From the NCBI RefSeq assembly GCF_043641665.1, contig NC_092183.1, forward strand, positions 7,480,501 through 7,544,500: a stretch of 64,000 nucleotides of DNA, written 5' to 3'. Positions within the stretch are counted from its first letter, which is position 1. The number at the start of each line of letters is the position of its first letter. This stretch comes from Enoplosus armatus. Its lineage: Eukaryota; Chordata; Actinopteri; Centrarchiformes; Enoplosidae. This document shows positions 11,801 to 24,183 of this stretch, one piece after another. The notes under the pieces are model-generated. The model was not told the DNA's origin and ran no database searches. It worked only from the letters and a program-made list of their open reading frames with translations. The position numbers were made by a program, and so were the translations under genes.

Positions 11801-14800
11801 AATAATATATTTTTTAATCCATGTGTGCAATGAAGTTAATTTTACATTTCCAATTAAATGTAAAACACTGTAAAACCGCCTCCAAACATTAGGATGAATA
11901 AGAACCTGAAAAAACTGAAAACCCCAGTCAGACACAAGCATGTGGAAAAGGCTCCTCGCATACCAGAGGCTTTCAGTGGTAATCGGCTCCATTGTTTATT
12001 ACGCAATAGCCTGGAAACACAGCCAGGACCGTCCTAATGCAGCCTGAATGACAACGACCGACTCATAACAGCTGAAACTATTTCTTTGATGTGGAGGTGG
12101 CAATTAAATTCAACTTTAAAACGAAAAGAACTAAATCAGAAATTCTTTGTGTCATCCAAGAAATTACTTACAAAACCTCCATTCTGGGACATTTCCCTGT
12201 GCACACACACTCACTCGTGTAACTATCCAGCTTCGGGTGGACGATGTTGACTTTTCCATATTTCTCCGCTTCTTTCGCTGCTTTCGCTGACCATGTGCCA
12301 GTCACCAGGTAATCGGCACAGCTGTCCTCTTTAAGGCCAATCAGGTTGACAGGAACAGCGCTGAACTGTCCGGACCCGCCGCCCTGCAGAAACATCACCT
12401 TGTAGTTGTCTGGGATGTTTCTGTGAAGACAAAAAGGTCACTGCGTTAAACACTGAGAACAGTTCAGACAGACCATCATCATCATCATCATCATCATCAG
12501 GTGCAGCAGGAAACTCCCAGATAGTCAGATTCTTACACTGACCCACTGAAACGGTTATTTTCATTATCGATTAATCTGCTGATAATTTTGAGTCTATAAA
12601 AATGTCCAAAACAAAGTGAAAATGCTAATCACAATTCCCCAGAGCCCAAAGTGTCGTCTTCAAATAGCTTCTTTAGTCCAACCAACAGTCCAGACTCTTC
12701 ATTTACTACCATAAATGACAAAGGAAAGCAGCAAATCCTCACATTTAAGAAGCTGGAACCAGCAAAAGTTTTACATTTTTGCTTGAAAAATGACAAACGA
12801 TTGATTGTCAAAATAGTTGGCAATTTATTGTCTTTTAATCGACTAATAGTTGCAGCTCTACACCGAGCAGAGATACAGTTTGCAAAATATCTACAACAGA
12901 AGCAGTAAATCAGTATTTGACGAAAAGTTACAATTACAACATGCGGCTGTGTCTTGTTTCTCCACAGTTCAACTTTCTGGTGCGTTTAATGTAAATGGTA
13001 CAAATGCAAAATAAACTTTAGTATAAAACAAAGATGATTGACACCATTTAAAAAGCCGATTACATTGACTGGATGGTGTTTGTTTCTTTGAGAATGACAC
13101 ACAAGCATCTGGTTGTACCAGTTTGCACGCCATGTACATCGTCATGCACAGAATCATTATTACAGGTTTCTAAAACTCACTCAGTCCATTTTGACCGATT
13201 CTGAGAAGAAAAACAAAAAGCAACCTTTGTTTATTTTAAATGAGTGACTTTTTTTAATACTGAAAACCCTAAAAATCTGAATCAAATCAAATCTTCAAAC
13301 ATCTGATTAGCAGATGAATATAATAAAATAAGAGTATATACATTTTGTTTTTAGCCTGCTGTTTTCTTTGTGATATTTTGCATATTTAAATATCTTATCA
13401 TATCCTTTGACTTTTCAATTGTCAACCTTTGGCACTTTTGGCACCACTAAAAGTAGGCCTACTTGAATTCAAAACACACCTAGCAGACTGACAAACTCTA
13501 AAACTACCTTTGCACAGTGTAATCTTAAAACTGTTTGGCATTCAGCCTGACATGAGGCCACAAGAGAGCCTGAGGAGAAACAGACAAAGTTAACAAAGAA
13601 AGTAAGGACTTGACGAACATGGAAGAAGTGATTATTAATGTGGCAACATTATCGTTCCCATCATCATTCTACTTGTCCATTGATCATACTTTACTCTTCT
13701 GTATTTCTGAGTATGTTTCCAAAAAGTGTATTACCAACATATTGTGTATATTGTAATCTGAAACTGCCAAGAGAATATGAGTTTGGAAGTGATAAAACAA
13801 TAGTGCTGCACAGTCATACTGTACTGCAGCACTAGTGTTGCTTCATTAAAAAGGAAAAAGGAGTGAAGGAGGAGGAGAATACAGTAGAAGCCATGTGAAA
13901 CAACAAAGGCAGCACTTACAACAACTCTCGCATGAGACTCTCTGTTTTGTTGAGGATTTTGTTGAAGTCGGATGATCGGTGACTCATCTCTGGTTTGAAC
14001 AGAATCAGAAACATTTGAATTTAATCTCACTGGCATTCACTCACCTTTTAGCACATTTTCATTACATCTTGGCCATTTAACACAGGCAGGGATCAGCTAT
14101 GAGGGCAGATAATAGTGTTCATGAGCTGCTTTGAGTAAGTGAGTCGATTTAACTCATCATATGGTAAACTATGTGAGTAAGCTCTCAATTAAACAACAAA
14201 TATTTCATTTCAATCATCAGGAATACAGTAGTTTTGTCTTATAATGACTTAACGTAACCCATCTGTAGTTCTACTCACCGAGAACACTGATACCAGTGCC
14301 GTTGTAGTTCAGAAGCTCCTTCTGTGCTTGAAGCAGCACCTAAAACAAATAAAGTATTTCTTCAAAAGACTACAGACGGTATCAGAAATTATGATGGTTT
14401 TACCACAGAACACAATAAAAATGTTGTTGCTCTTATCCATAGTGCTCTTCATCTGGATTCTGTCTTATCCAGATAACGATTATCCAGATTTTAAATATTA
14501 TTTGTTTAGAGATATCCACTCAACCTAAAAAAAAAAAAAAACTGGCAAGAACTACAGCTGTCAAGAAACTACATTAGAAAAAAACAGCAATGTGTCTTTG
14601 CAGCACATAAAGCATGCACAGCAACAATCTGCAGATTAGTGGGATTACTAATCATTCTTCCACCTTTAAGAAACTTTGCTTTCATTTTTCCATAAATGTG
14701 TGTATAGTTTGATAAGCGAGAGCTGAGATTTATTTTTCTGGACATGCAAGGTGTTTTTCTGCCATCTAGAGGCTGCGTCTGCTGCCGCCAGTGAAGCACA

Positions 14801-15192
14801 AAAGGAGCAGGTTTCCACATGAATGAATGAGGCTGATGCAACTCAACTCGCTGTTTTCGGTGACAGCGTGCCGGAGCTGCTGACAAATGCCAAGCCGAGA
14901 CGGCAGCAGCAAAGCCAAGTTATTTTCTCACATAACTGCACGCCAGTCTCTCTCAGTACGGGGGGGGGGGGGGTAGAGCCAGCAGATTCACCGTGAATGT
15001 GGACGTTTTTAATGTTGCTTTGATAAACCACATTAAAGTTAAATAACGTCTGAAGCGTGCATCTGCAGAAACAGTTAGCTCGTGTTTTACAGCTTTTCCT
15101 CGCATTATTAACGTTACTCAACATCTAAAACTTACGGTTTGGGGGAGTTTTGCAGGTCCAGCGCCAAAGTTGATGGTTTGTTTCTGCTCCAT
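8860..15192 (-). CDS. psat1: phosphoserine aminotransferase 1, 9 exons
   Basis: PLP-dependent cytosolic enzyme of serine synthesis: converts 3-phosphohydroxypyruvate plus glutamate to phosphoserine plus 2-oxoglutarate. Coding exons in transcript order: 15136-15192, 14279-14339, 13920-13989, 12215-12420, 11326-11498, 10810-10979, 10309-10437, 9211-9348, 8860-8962. All phases close, giving 1107 nt and 368 aa (human 370 aa, also 9 exons). Family motifs are [22 protein letters not shown] and [10 protein letters not shown], whose Lys199 is the expected PLP Schiff-base lysine (human Lys200). The C-terminus carries [13 protein letters not shown]. The start is the ATG of [17 protein letters not shown], which aligns with the human N-terminus. 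Introns carry fragments of the GCTAAC-rich repeat, an AT-rich MITE and a poly-G tract. It heads a minus-strand series with the kisspeptin receptor upstream. Identification is very secure. Confidence 0.96.
12545..12865 (+). repeat. teleost MITE/SINE-like element in psat1 intron 3
   Basis: Carries the marks of a very common fish interspersed repeat: TTATCGATTAATCTGCTGAT at the left, CACATTTAAGAAGCTGGAA in the middle, AAAATAGTTGGCAATT and ATCGACTAATAGTTGCAGCT at the right. The same right end recurs at about 41.70-41.85 kb and in shortened form near 17.58-17.66 kb. Non-coding; a 12-unit-or-shorter TCA microsatellite lies just upstream near 12475-12500. Confidence 0.6.
14960..14972. repeat. poly-G tract in psat1 intron 1
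   Basis: A run of about 13 G on the plus strand (C on the psat1 transcript), likely length-variable and hard to sequence accurately. Confidence 0.9.
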
Positions 15193-15210
15193 GATGTAAA
15201 ATGACGTCCT
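15192..15210. promoter_or_regulatory. CARE/CRE-like pair at psat1 start
   Basis: TGATGTAAA followed two bases later by TGACGTCC on the plus strand lies immediately 5' of the psat1 start codon. The first word fits the C/EBP-ATF response element pattern TGATGnAAn bound by ATF4, and the second is a CRE-like half palindrome. Serine-synthesis genes including PSAT1 are known ATF4 targets, so this is a plausible stress-response site, but it is matched by eye only. Confidence 0.35.
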
Positions 15211-17394
15211 GCGGTCGGCTGGTGGATGTTTCCTCCGTTTGATTCAGCGGTGTGAATGACTTCCGCTCAGCTTCTGCTGTTGCTTCTGCTCTCCTCCTCC
15301 TCCTCCTCCTCTCGTCGTCGTGGATGCTAATTATCTAGCTGTGTGTAAAATGCTGCGTTCATGACCTCCTCGTAAAGTTGAAACCTCGACTAACAAACTA
15401 AGGTAGATTTTGTGTACTGTAAGTAGGCTATAAAAAAAGATATAAAAAAAATACATATGTAAACACCTTTAATCTTGTTAGTGCATCTAATGATTGTTGG
15501 TTTGATACGTTTGCAATTATTTACATATTAGCAGATATTGTGACACAAGGAGAATTTGTTTTTTTTTGTTTTTACATGGATCCCCAAATTTGAAAACAAA
15601 CAGAGCAAGAGCTGTGACAAATGTTTAGCCTTTTTTTATTAAACAACAAATTAGAGAAGTTACACGTACGTACATATAAGTGCCACCTGTAGGCAATAAG
15701 TGTATTTTCTTTTTGATAGCTGCTTTTTGTCTGCATGTTTGTGTGTGTGTGTGTGTAGGGGACACATGTTTTATATTTTACCTTTTAAAACTTCAAACTG
15801 TAAGACTCTGTAATCATTCCTCTTGTTCATACTGGCCTGTAAATTGTCCCTTCCCAACACGCCTTCAATATAAGTAATTGAAATACGTTTAAAAGTTTAT
15901 CTGAAGTTAATATGAGGCTACAGTGTTTCCCTGTTTGAGCTGCAGTGGAAGGATAGTAACACAAATATGGATCTGTTAGCCAGTATGAACAGCAAGTAAA
16001 AACTGCAAACTGTGGACTGTAAAAAGACCGGATACTCACACAGTGTGTCTAATTCAGAATGCTAATGGTAAACTCTGAAATACACTTTTACATAAAGGTA
16101 GCACTGTTGATTTTGTCACTTCCATTGAAAGCACATCATGAAGGGATCTCTTAATATCCAGTATGGACAGAAGAAATTATTACAGCAAGAAAACCCTGTT
16201 TCAATATACATATGGGCACCTTGACTACTGTTTTAAGACAAACTAGTCTACTCCTGTTCTGGAGTAACACTCCTTGGATCCATGTTTTCTGTCATCAGTT
16301 TGAGGTAATTTCATTAATCACATCTTTAGGAATATGCACCACATGAAGTCTTCATACTACATTTTGACACAGGGCCCCACTGCAAGACATGGCATGAAGA
16401 TGATTTAGATCTTGCAGAACTCGTCTTTGATATCGTACTGTGATGTAAACACATTTTGCATCGTGTTTATTGGTTCGTGTGACCTCTGTGGAAACACAGA
16501 TGTTTTCGGCGTCACTTGAAGGCAGCACACGGACTCAAATTCTCAGCCAGCCTTTCAATTGGCTCGTGTCACATGTCTGTTTGGTAAACGGCTATCATTG
16601 GTGAATATCGACTTAGATGCTGACTGATTGGCTCCATTGTCACGCCACGAGAATGTGAGCGCGCGCCAGACACGCACGAGTCAGACAAACAACTTTTCAT
16701 TGAAATCAACGGAGGTGAAGGGATGAAACCGCAGCAGATGAACCTGCCAAAGAAAACTTGTTTCAAATATCATGTTTGCTTGTTTATAGTCTCCCGTTGT
16801 GTTAAATGAAAACGTGCTTTCTGTAGTATAGGTAACACACCGCAGCAGTAACCTTTGGCTGTTCTTTCACAATCTATTCAATCACCAATACATTAATGGG
16901 GCCTGCAGGAATGTGGACATTTCAAAATCAGTGCTGGTCAGCATATTATAGCTGCAACGTGTTTCTGTGAAGGTACAGGTTGTGTCTTCAGGTAAGAAGG
17001 ACAGCACAGAGGCTCTCCGAGCAGCAGAAACATGTATTTGAGGAAAAAGGAAAATCTAAACTATATGTTGCACCTATCTGTGCCTGTGCACCGAGCAAAC
17101 ACTCTTTATTTGAGCAGGAGATTGAATCCGGTTAAACTGATAAGCCTGCAGCCAACACTGAACTCACACACTCACATACACATTCTTAACATCATTTGTT
17201 TTCTGATTAATTTTCATTCATCAAATGTTCATTCCATGTATATTCCAGTGTGTAAATGCATCACTGCCTCCTATTGCACACATTAACATCAAGTATAAGT
17301 ACATGGCTGACATCTAAATGGGGCTGTATCCCACTGCTGTGCATGTTTTTCCCAACATGCACAGGAGGACAGACCAGCAGCACGAGCCTCAAAA

Positions 17395-17857
17395 CAGTAG
17401 CGCAGGAAGTATTCAGATCCTTCAAACACCACACTGTAAAAATACACCATTACAAGTAAAAGTCCTGCATTAAAAATGTTACACCTTCACACTGTTTAAT
17501 AATATTATTAAATAAATCATCACAGTTGAGAAGCCGGAGTCATGAAATGTTTGACATTTTTGCATGACAAAGGACTTTTAATAACCATTAATAAAATAGT
17601 TGTTGTTCATTTTCTGTCAATCGACTCATCAGTTAATCAACTGATCATTTTAGCTCTAACTAACAAAACATATTTCATAAGCTTGTCATATGTTTTGTAT
17701 GTAAAAATCTTAATTTGTAAAGATACTAGTAACTACAGCTGTCAAATAATTGTTGTGGGTAAAACGTACATTATCTGAACTTTAGTGGAGTAGAAGTATT
17801 AAGTGGTATGAAAAGACAATAAAAAGAGTAAATGTACTAAGTTATATTTCACCACTG
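17395..17857. mobile_element. hAT-like non-autonomous element, diverged copy
   Basis: Begins CAGTAGCGCAGGAAGTATTC and ends with a segment finishing TTTCACCACTG, so the ends resemble the inverted termini of the better-preserved element at 55852-56460. Internal words are shared (GTATTCAGATCC, AAGTAAAAGTCCTGCATT, GGAGTAGAAGTATTAAG). A fragment of the 'atcaactgatcattttagctct' repeat lies inside. Flanking 8-mers are only partly alike, so the target duplication has decayed. No coding capacity. Confidence 0.55.
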
Positions 17858-18244
17858 CCTGAAGCACCTTTTGTAGCCGGTCAACACCATTCCAAGCTAA
17901 CTGTTCACAAAGTATACTGTAGCTACAAATGCATAAACCATACAGTGCAGAACAACCTGCTGATACCCTTTTAAATAATTATATTCAACAAGACTGCTGC
18001 CCGTGAAGGATGCAGCCACAAACAGTGCAATTGTTGTCTTATACAATTCACCTCCTTGAGAAATTGTGAAGAAGATAAAACCAGGAGCTCAAACATTTTG
18101 ACATCCAGTAAACTGACTGCATCAGTTCAGCTAAACTAGAAAAATGTGACAAAGATAATTGTGTTTCGGCAGCTTGTGAACATCACGAGAGGCACCTGAC
18201 TGGTTTGTCCAGTTTAAGAGATCACATGACAGCCATTGCTCCTC

Positions 18245-18246
<2 letters not shown>

Positions 18247-18304
<58 letters not shown>
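18247..18304. repeat. (TG)n microsatellite near kisspeptin receptor 3' end
   Basis: About 29 TG units just downstream of the receptor stop codon (the receptor is on the minus strand), so it may be transcribed as (CA)n in the 3' UTR. Confidence 0.95.
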
Positions 18305-18307
<3 letters not shown>

Positions 18308-18406
18308 CCATGCACACATACACCAGGGTGAGCAGACTGCTCTCAACTCTAGAACAAACTCTAAATAAACAATGAGCGCACAGTGTCCAAATGCCCAGCG
18401 TGGCCT

Positions 18407-21400
18407 TTAGGACCCAGATGAAAGAAAGTGCATCTCTGCTTCTCCTTTGGGTGCCTGGCGAACCATCTCATCCCCCTCTTCTGCGTCCATGTTTCCCACC
18501 CTCGCTCTCCCCCTCGTGCGCCACTGAAATACGGCAGGGAAGGCGTGCTTGAAGGCCTTTCTGAAGTTGTTGCCCATGAAGGCGTAAACCAGCGGGTTGA
18601 CGGAGGAGTTGGAGTAAGACATGCAGTGGCCCCAAATCTTCAGCTGTGGATGCAAAATGAAGACAGACTTTGATGAAAGACATCGATGCGTGGGACAGTT
18701 TTAGAAGCAAGAGACAGACAACAATCACCTGGATTACTCTGATACTGAGGAAAACGTCTAAATCTGATGAATATGAGACAAGATCTGAAGTTACCAAGGA
18801 GTGTCGTTTATAAACAGATTAGATTTAGATGTGCTTAGCTTTGACTGAGTATGATCCTGACAAAAAGTGGGGTTAAATTTGTGGTAAATTGTTTCAATCA
18901 GGTGACAGATCCAGGGAGCGTGGCGGGGGTCAAATATTACTGCAACAATTTGGATTATCTGCGCATATCTGAATAATGTATTGGTATTCTGTTACACCCC
19001 CGCTGACCTCCCTACCTGCAGCACAGTGAGGCTCATTGAATCAAACGTCATGGAGAGAAAGTCACCTTGTATAGGACGTAACTGCGGAGGCCAAAAGCTT
19101 GCAGGAGGATGCAGACCTGGATGGGGCCCCAGCAGATGAGGAACAGGGCCACCATCACCACCACCATCCGGGAGACTCGCGCCCGCACTGCTGCTGCTCG
19201 CTCTGCCTGAGCCTGAAGCTGGAGTTAGGGAAGCTTTGTGATGATCAGAAACATATATTCTGTCTGTGGATTTACTAAGTGAAAGCAGCCCCATATCTCT
19301 TACTTGGTAGCTGCTGTCGATGGGATGCACGCTGGGTTGCCCCATGCGCTTGAGCATGAAGGCGTAACAGGCGGTGATGGTGAGCAGGGGCAGCAGGTAG
19401 ACGGCCAGGAAGCTGTAGATGATGAAGGCTCTCTGGAGGCGAACCGAGGGGAAGACCTCACTGCAGTACGTCTGAGGGCCAAACCAGTATCCTGCCTCCA
19501 GACGCTGGTACACGGCTACAGGGATCGACAGAAGCAAGGAGCCTGGAGAGGACAGGGGACGTGACTCTGAGCATGATGTTTGTAATGAGTTTCACTTATT
19601 ACCACAAGGACACCAACTGCAAAATCCCCAACTGCTCTCTAGAATTACAAAGGCAGTATCAATATCTAGTTTCACTTCTGTGTGATTTGGTGGTGATTCT
19701 ATAAAAAAAACTATTGCTCCATTAAGAAGACATTAAAGTATGAAGGCATGTGTCTGTGATTGGCAGGTATCTCTGCCTATCACACTGAGCTATGGTGGTC
19801 TGAGCTACATTCATGCTCTATCCTGTTTGATAGACTGACAAGATGGTGATTAAACTCAAAAAAACATCCTTTCAGAAACAGACATTGCTTTCTCAAAGCA
19901 CAAAAACTCATTCTCTGTGTCAGTGAGCTTATTTCAAAAACAACATGTAGATGATGTTCTGTTGGATTATTAAATAAAAGAAACAATAATCCCGGTAAGT
20001 AGCAGAAAGAATGGCTAGTGTGATCTGAATTAATTAATTGTTGTATGGTTTGTTTTTATCACATCAGCAAAGTCAGCAAAATCAGCTGCTTCAAATTTTC
20101 TGACTTCAATGTAATTCAGTAAGTAATTAACGTCAAAGGGAAGGTTGTAGCAATGCGTTGTCTCCACTGTCTCGTTGCCAATGAAGGATGCGGATGTGTG
20201 CGTGGTGTATTTTGTGATACCTATCCAGATAGACACAGAGATGGCCAGAGCCATGCGCGGGGTTCGGTGTCGCAGTGACTGCAGAGGATAGACCGTCACG
20301 TAGCAGCGGTCCACACTCATAGCTGACAGAGTGATACATGTTGCCTGAGCAGTCACCTGAAACACACGCACACACACACGGTCGGTTTGTTTCTGTTTGA
20401 CACTTTTTACTTTTACTGCACAAAGAAAACATTCTACTTTTTATCTCAAGTTGAAACCTTGTAGAAACTGATGAACGTGTTTGCGTCTTGTTGTGCTTTG
20501 TGATGGTTATTTGAATATTGACTAACAAAGACGTTTTGTCTGACTTTTGGATTCAGTTTGTCTTTTCATCCAACAACTGTAGAAGTGTTTTGGATGTGCA
20601 TGCCCTACACTCTGTCTGTTACTCTGTCTACCACTGAAGTAGACCTGTGAGTGATCGACTGAGTTGAGGGTACATAACAATCAAAAACTCACTGTCGCTG
20701 GTTGAAATGTAAACTAACATGAAGCAGGAGTTCAGTGAGCATCCACTGTGCTTTGGAGTTGTTAACACCGAATATTGATGGTAGAAAATTCACTTTCTTA
20801 TAGCTAATGAAGGCATTTGATTACAAATACTGGGGACAAATTTTAATTTTTCACATGTTGCTTTATTTGGGTAGCTGTATATCTGATAATAGTTATTCTG
20901 CACATAGCATAATGCCCATAATGCTATAATGTCTCATGATTCATTACTCATTATTATTATTATTATTGCAGTACTATAGCATGATATTTTGGTCACCACG
21001 CCATGATATTACTAGTACCATGGTACTGTAACTGTTACCATCTTAGTAGTAACTGTGAAGGCGTGGTTACAGTGCTATTTTTAATGGTATTACCATTATA
21101 TTGTCATTTTCACTGCAATTCGCGTGTATCTCACTTGCTGAAGGTAGTTCACCAGCCGGCACATAAACTCTCCAAAGATCCAGCTGGGCAGTGGGTACAG
21201 TGTGGCAGTGAAGGGCACGCAGCAGACCAGAAACAAGATATCGGTGGTAGCCAGGTTCACTGGAAGAGAGCAAGAACAGTGATTCGTGAACAGAGAAATG
21301 TAATTCAAGACATGTGAGATGAGATTAATTCAAATTGGCAAAAAGAGCATAAATAACTGTATCAATACCATTAACATCGGTCGGTGCTGAGGTTCCTGCC

Positions 21401-21736
21401 TTCTAAAATTCACCAACCAATTCACCCCTCATCCATGTTTATTCGTTTTACTTTAGAAAGTCACAATTTACACAATTTTTCACAATTTACCAAAAAAAGA
21501 GTTTCAGAAATGTTACCTATGTAGAAGTTGGTGACGGTCTTCATCTGCTGGTGCTTGGTGACCACATGGATGACCAGCGAGTTCCCAACCAGGCCCACCA
21601 GCATGATGAGGCCGAAGAAAGTGGGGACCAGCCAGGCGTCGACCAACACTGGTGGCCCCTGGCCCTCCAGAGCTGCGGACTCGTTGCATATAGACCCGCA
21701 GTCTGGACCATGACTGGCTGCTGACTCCACCATCAT
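18407..21736 (-). CDS. kiss1r: kisspeptin receptor (GPR54), 6 exons
   Basis: Rhodopsin-class GPCR for kisspeptins, Gq-coupled at the plasma membrane and central to the reproductive axis. Coding exons in order: 21517-21736, 21135-21259, 20221-20356, 19304-19542, 19066-19218, 18407-18643; phases close to 1110 nt, 369 aa (human 398). Visible features: an N-terminal sequon (NES), TM1 near [20 protein letters not shown]2 [20 protein letters not shown]3 Cys in FMCRLVNY, a DRC in place of DRY ([10 protein letters not shown]), ECL2 Cys in [12 protein letters not shown]6 [10 protein letters not shown] and TM7 [17 protein letters not shown], which is diagnostic for GPR54. The last intron splits the region before TM7, a position absent from the 5-exon human gene. 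Company with isca1 and psat1 suggests the teleost type-2 receptor (Kissr2), but subtype is inferred from context, not from a tree. Confidence 0.93.
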
Positions 21737-23250
21737 CTTCAGGGATAATTCTTTGGCACATGAAGAACATATTTAAATGTGGTCGTATCTCAGCTAATGC
21801 TCTAACAACACCCTGGAAATGTAACACAAAAACTGACAATTTGTGAAAATATAAAGACTTTTTTTTAAAATAAATACCTGCTAGGATTTAAGACATCAGA
21901 CAAAGCCAAATGAAACATTTAAGCATATTAAATAAGCTTTCTTCTGTACGATAAGCGTCTTACCTGTGTTGTGCCTGTTTGCTCCTGCAGCGTTCCACTC
22001 TCTGCTCTGCAATGTAAGGTTTAGTCCGTGATAGGCTGCTGTTCTGTTCTCCACAGGTCTGAGATAAAAGCACTGTTATAGACCACCGTAACTGGGGAGG
22101 GGAGGGGGTGTTTGGAGGAGACAGGAGTCATTTTGCTTTGTTGAACATTTATGAAAGTGCAAGAGAGAGAGAGAGGCTGCGGTAGTAGGAGCTTTAAAAC
22201 TAAATCTGCATCATCACCAGTAATTACCCAGGACTGGGTGCCCTGTAGAATGACTGCGGCTGGATTTCAAATATAGTTACTTTATGTCTTCATCACATTA
22301 ACATCCAGAAGTTGTAGTCAATGTATGCTTCAGCTCAAACTGCAGCTGAACCAAATCTGGACGAGGAGAGTCTGAAATTTAACCAAATCTATAATATGAA
22401 TTTGTTTTGTGGATGTGACCTGCAAACCAAAATGAAAATGAATGAATCACAGAGGCAGCTGGGGGTCGTGGTGACAGTACAGCTTGATCTCCCTCCACTT
22501 CCAGCACAACAGACAGTTTTTAACACTGTCATTACATCTGTCATGGCCCTGCAAAGTAGCAAGTGGCAAACCTTGCCAGTTGCGCAGCGTGACACAAGTG
22601 TAGATGGAGTGTTTAAGTGCAAAGGTGACGCTTGTTGTTTTCGCAGGTGTTTGACATAATATTCTGTCCATCAAACGTATAAAACATTTTATATTTTTTT
22701 GCATCAGATGAAACAAATGAAAAATAAATGCGCTGAGAACTACAATGTCTTTACAAATCAAAATAATCTTCAGGATGTATTCAGGGCTTCTGAATACTTT
22801 GCTCACAGTTGCTCCTATTTTCTTCCAGTAAAAAAAGGACAAAAACAGGATTTTGAAGCATCATTGGATGTTTCATATTTTTAGATATTTGCCTTTTCTA
22901 AATGCATTGTTGCGAAAGAGATGGAACTCACATTTTCTTTATGTACATAGAAAACATTCAGGCAGTGGAAAATGAGTTTGCTGAAGGGGTTCTTACTTTA
23001 GTGAGATTGAAAACGTATTCAGACATTTATTTTTTGTCATCTTCGGCATGCAGGGTTTCTAATATTTGAACATACAATTCCTTTAAATAAATATAAGTTG
23101 TCGCATGTCTAACGAGTCTCTTTGTCTTTGTAAATACTCAAACAACGATCCGTCTGTTACACACAAATGTTATGTAAAAAAGAAAACAACAGGAAAACTA
23201 TCTTTTCTGGTTTCAGCTGGATTTTATCTTTTCTGTGTCTTCGACTTTCT
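21737..23250. other. upstream region of the kisspeptin receptor
   Basis: Contains the presumed receptor promoter and any non-coding first exon, which cannot be placed by eye. A short GA run lies at 22161-22175 and a G-rich segment at 22090-22110. A 112-codon plus-strand frame at 22321-22659 has no recognisable domain or splice context and is taken as random. Confidence 0.5.
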
Positions 23251-23449
23251 TCAACTGGGCTGTAAAGAAGTGGATTCTGACTGGTTGTGGCAAGTAGTTC
23301 TCGTAGCCATCTGAGAGCGCTTCGGGACTCCGTATTTCTTTGAGGCACCTAAAAACAGCTTCCTCTGGAGGTCTGTCAAGTCCTCAAAGAACCATTCATT
23401 GGTTGGCCCTGGATCAGGATCAAGCGTTACAGTAATCAGTGAAAATGGT
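23251..23449 (-). CDS. candidate terminal exon, protein not recognised
   Basis: An open stretch without its own ATG, preceded by a plausible acceptor (TATTATGACAG) and ending in TGA. Translation gives about 65 residues of normal composition, including TLDPDPGPTNEWFFEDL, DLQRKLFLGASKKYGVPK and a polar tail ending STSLQPS. A second possible acceptor (TGATCCAG) would start the exon at 23408. It lies on the same strand about 0.7 kb downstream of the unknown gene at 24184-25155 and could be its last exon: a donor-like CCTGG^GTGTGC inside that gene's exon 2 is in a matching phase for the 23408 acceptor. It does not read like the kisspeptin receptor. No family was recognised; reality as an exon is inferred from composition and phase. 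Confidence 0.35.
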
Positions 23450-24183
23450 CTGTCATAATATTATTAAGGTTACATCAATGTTTAGTTTAGTATGAAAATC
23501 ATAATTTAATTGAGAAGAAACAATGAAGCAGATTTTCAGATTGGAAATTAGTGTTGTCATTATCAAGAAAATAATCACTTATAGCCACATCCTCCTACTA
23601 CATGTCAGAGCATGAGGTCAGTTATGACACAGCTCTCCTGCAGTGAGTGTGAGTGTGACATTAAGGGGGGGGAGGGGCACTTCTGCAGGACACACTGTCA
23701 AACAGGCCTGAAGCCTATGGTGATCTAAGGAAGTCATGGGTGTCATTATTTGTTTTGTTTTCTTGTAAAAATGCAATAATTTATATCTGTACCAAAATTT
23801 TACATAGTTTATAAGTTGTAACAAATTGTTTTATCAATGTTTATATTATTTATTAATGCTTTATAGATCTGTAGCAAACCATCAATAAGGTGGAGAGTAA
23901 GTGGTATTTTATTTATTACCCATATCCTTGACTGTTATCACTGACTTTATCACCTACTGATTTATAAAGCTTTAATCAATTAGTTACCGACATTAATAAA
24001 GCCATTAGATACAACTTGTAAACCCCATAAAGCCCTATAACCCCTATAAAGTACGCCTAAGACATCACAGACAAACTAAAGTATCTTGAGAAGTGTAAAA
24101 TAATTGTGGCCTCTCCAGCCTAGTTGTGTGGAAGGAGGGCAATAAGGGATCTATGTGTACTTGTGAATGTAAAGACTAATTGT

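Larger units (their letters stand above)
15211..18406. other. intergenic between psat1 and kisspeptin receptor
   Basis: The psat1-proximal part includes a (TCC)n-type run (15292-15312) and presumably the psat1 promoter. The rest is AT-rich. It contains a short TG run near 15740-15758, a hAT-like MITE and, just before the receptor stop codon, a long TG microsatellite likely in or beside the receptor 3' UTR. No further gene is seen on either strand. Confidence 0.6.

Noticed and set aside
18131..18346. Frame with a poly His-Thr run
   Set aside because: Translation of a (CA)n microsatellite.
22321..22659. 112-codon plus-strand frame upstream of the kisspeptin receptor
   Set aside because: No recognisable protein features, no acceptor or donor logic, and no strong start context.
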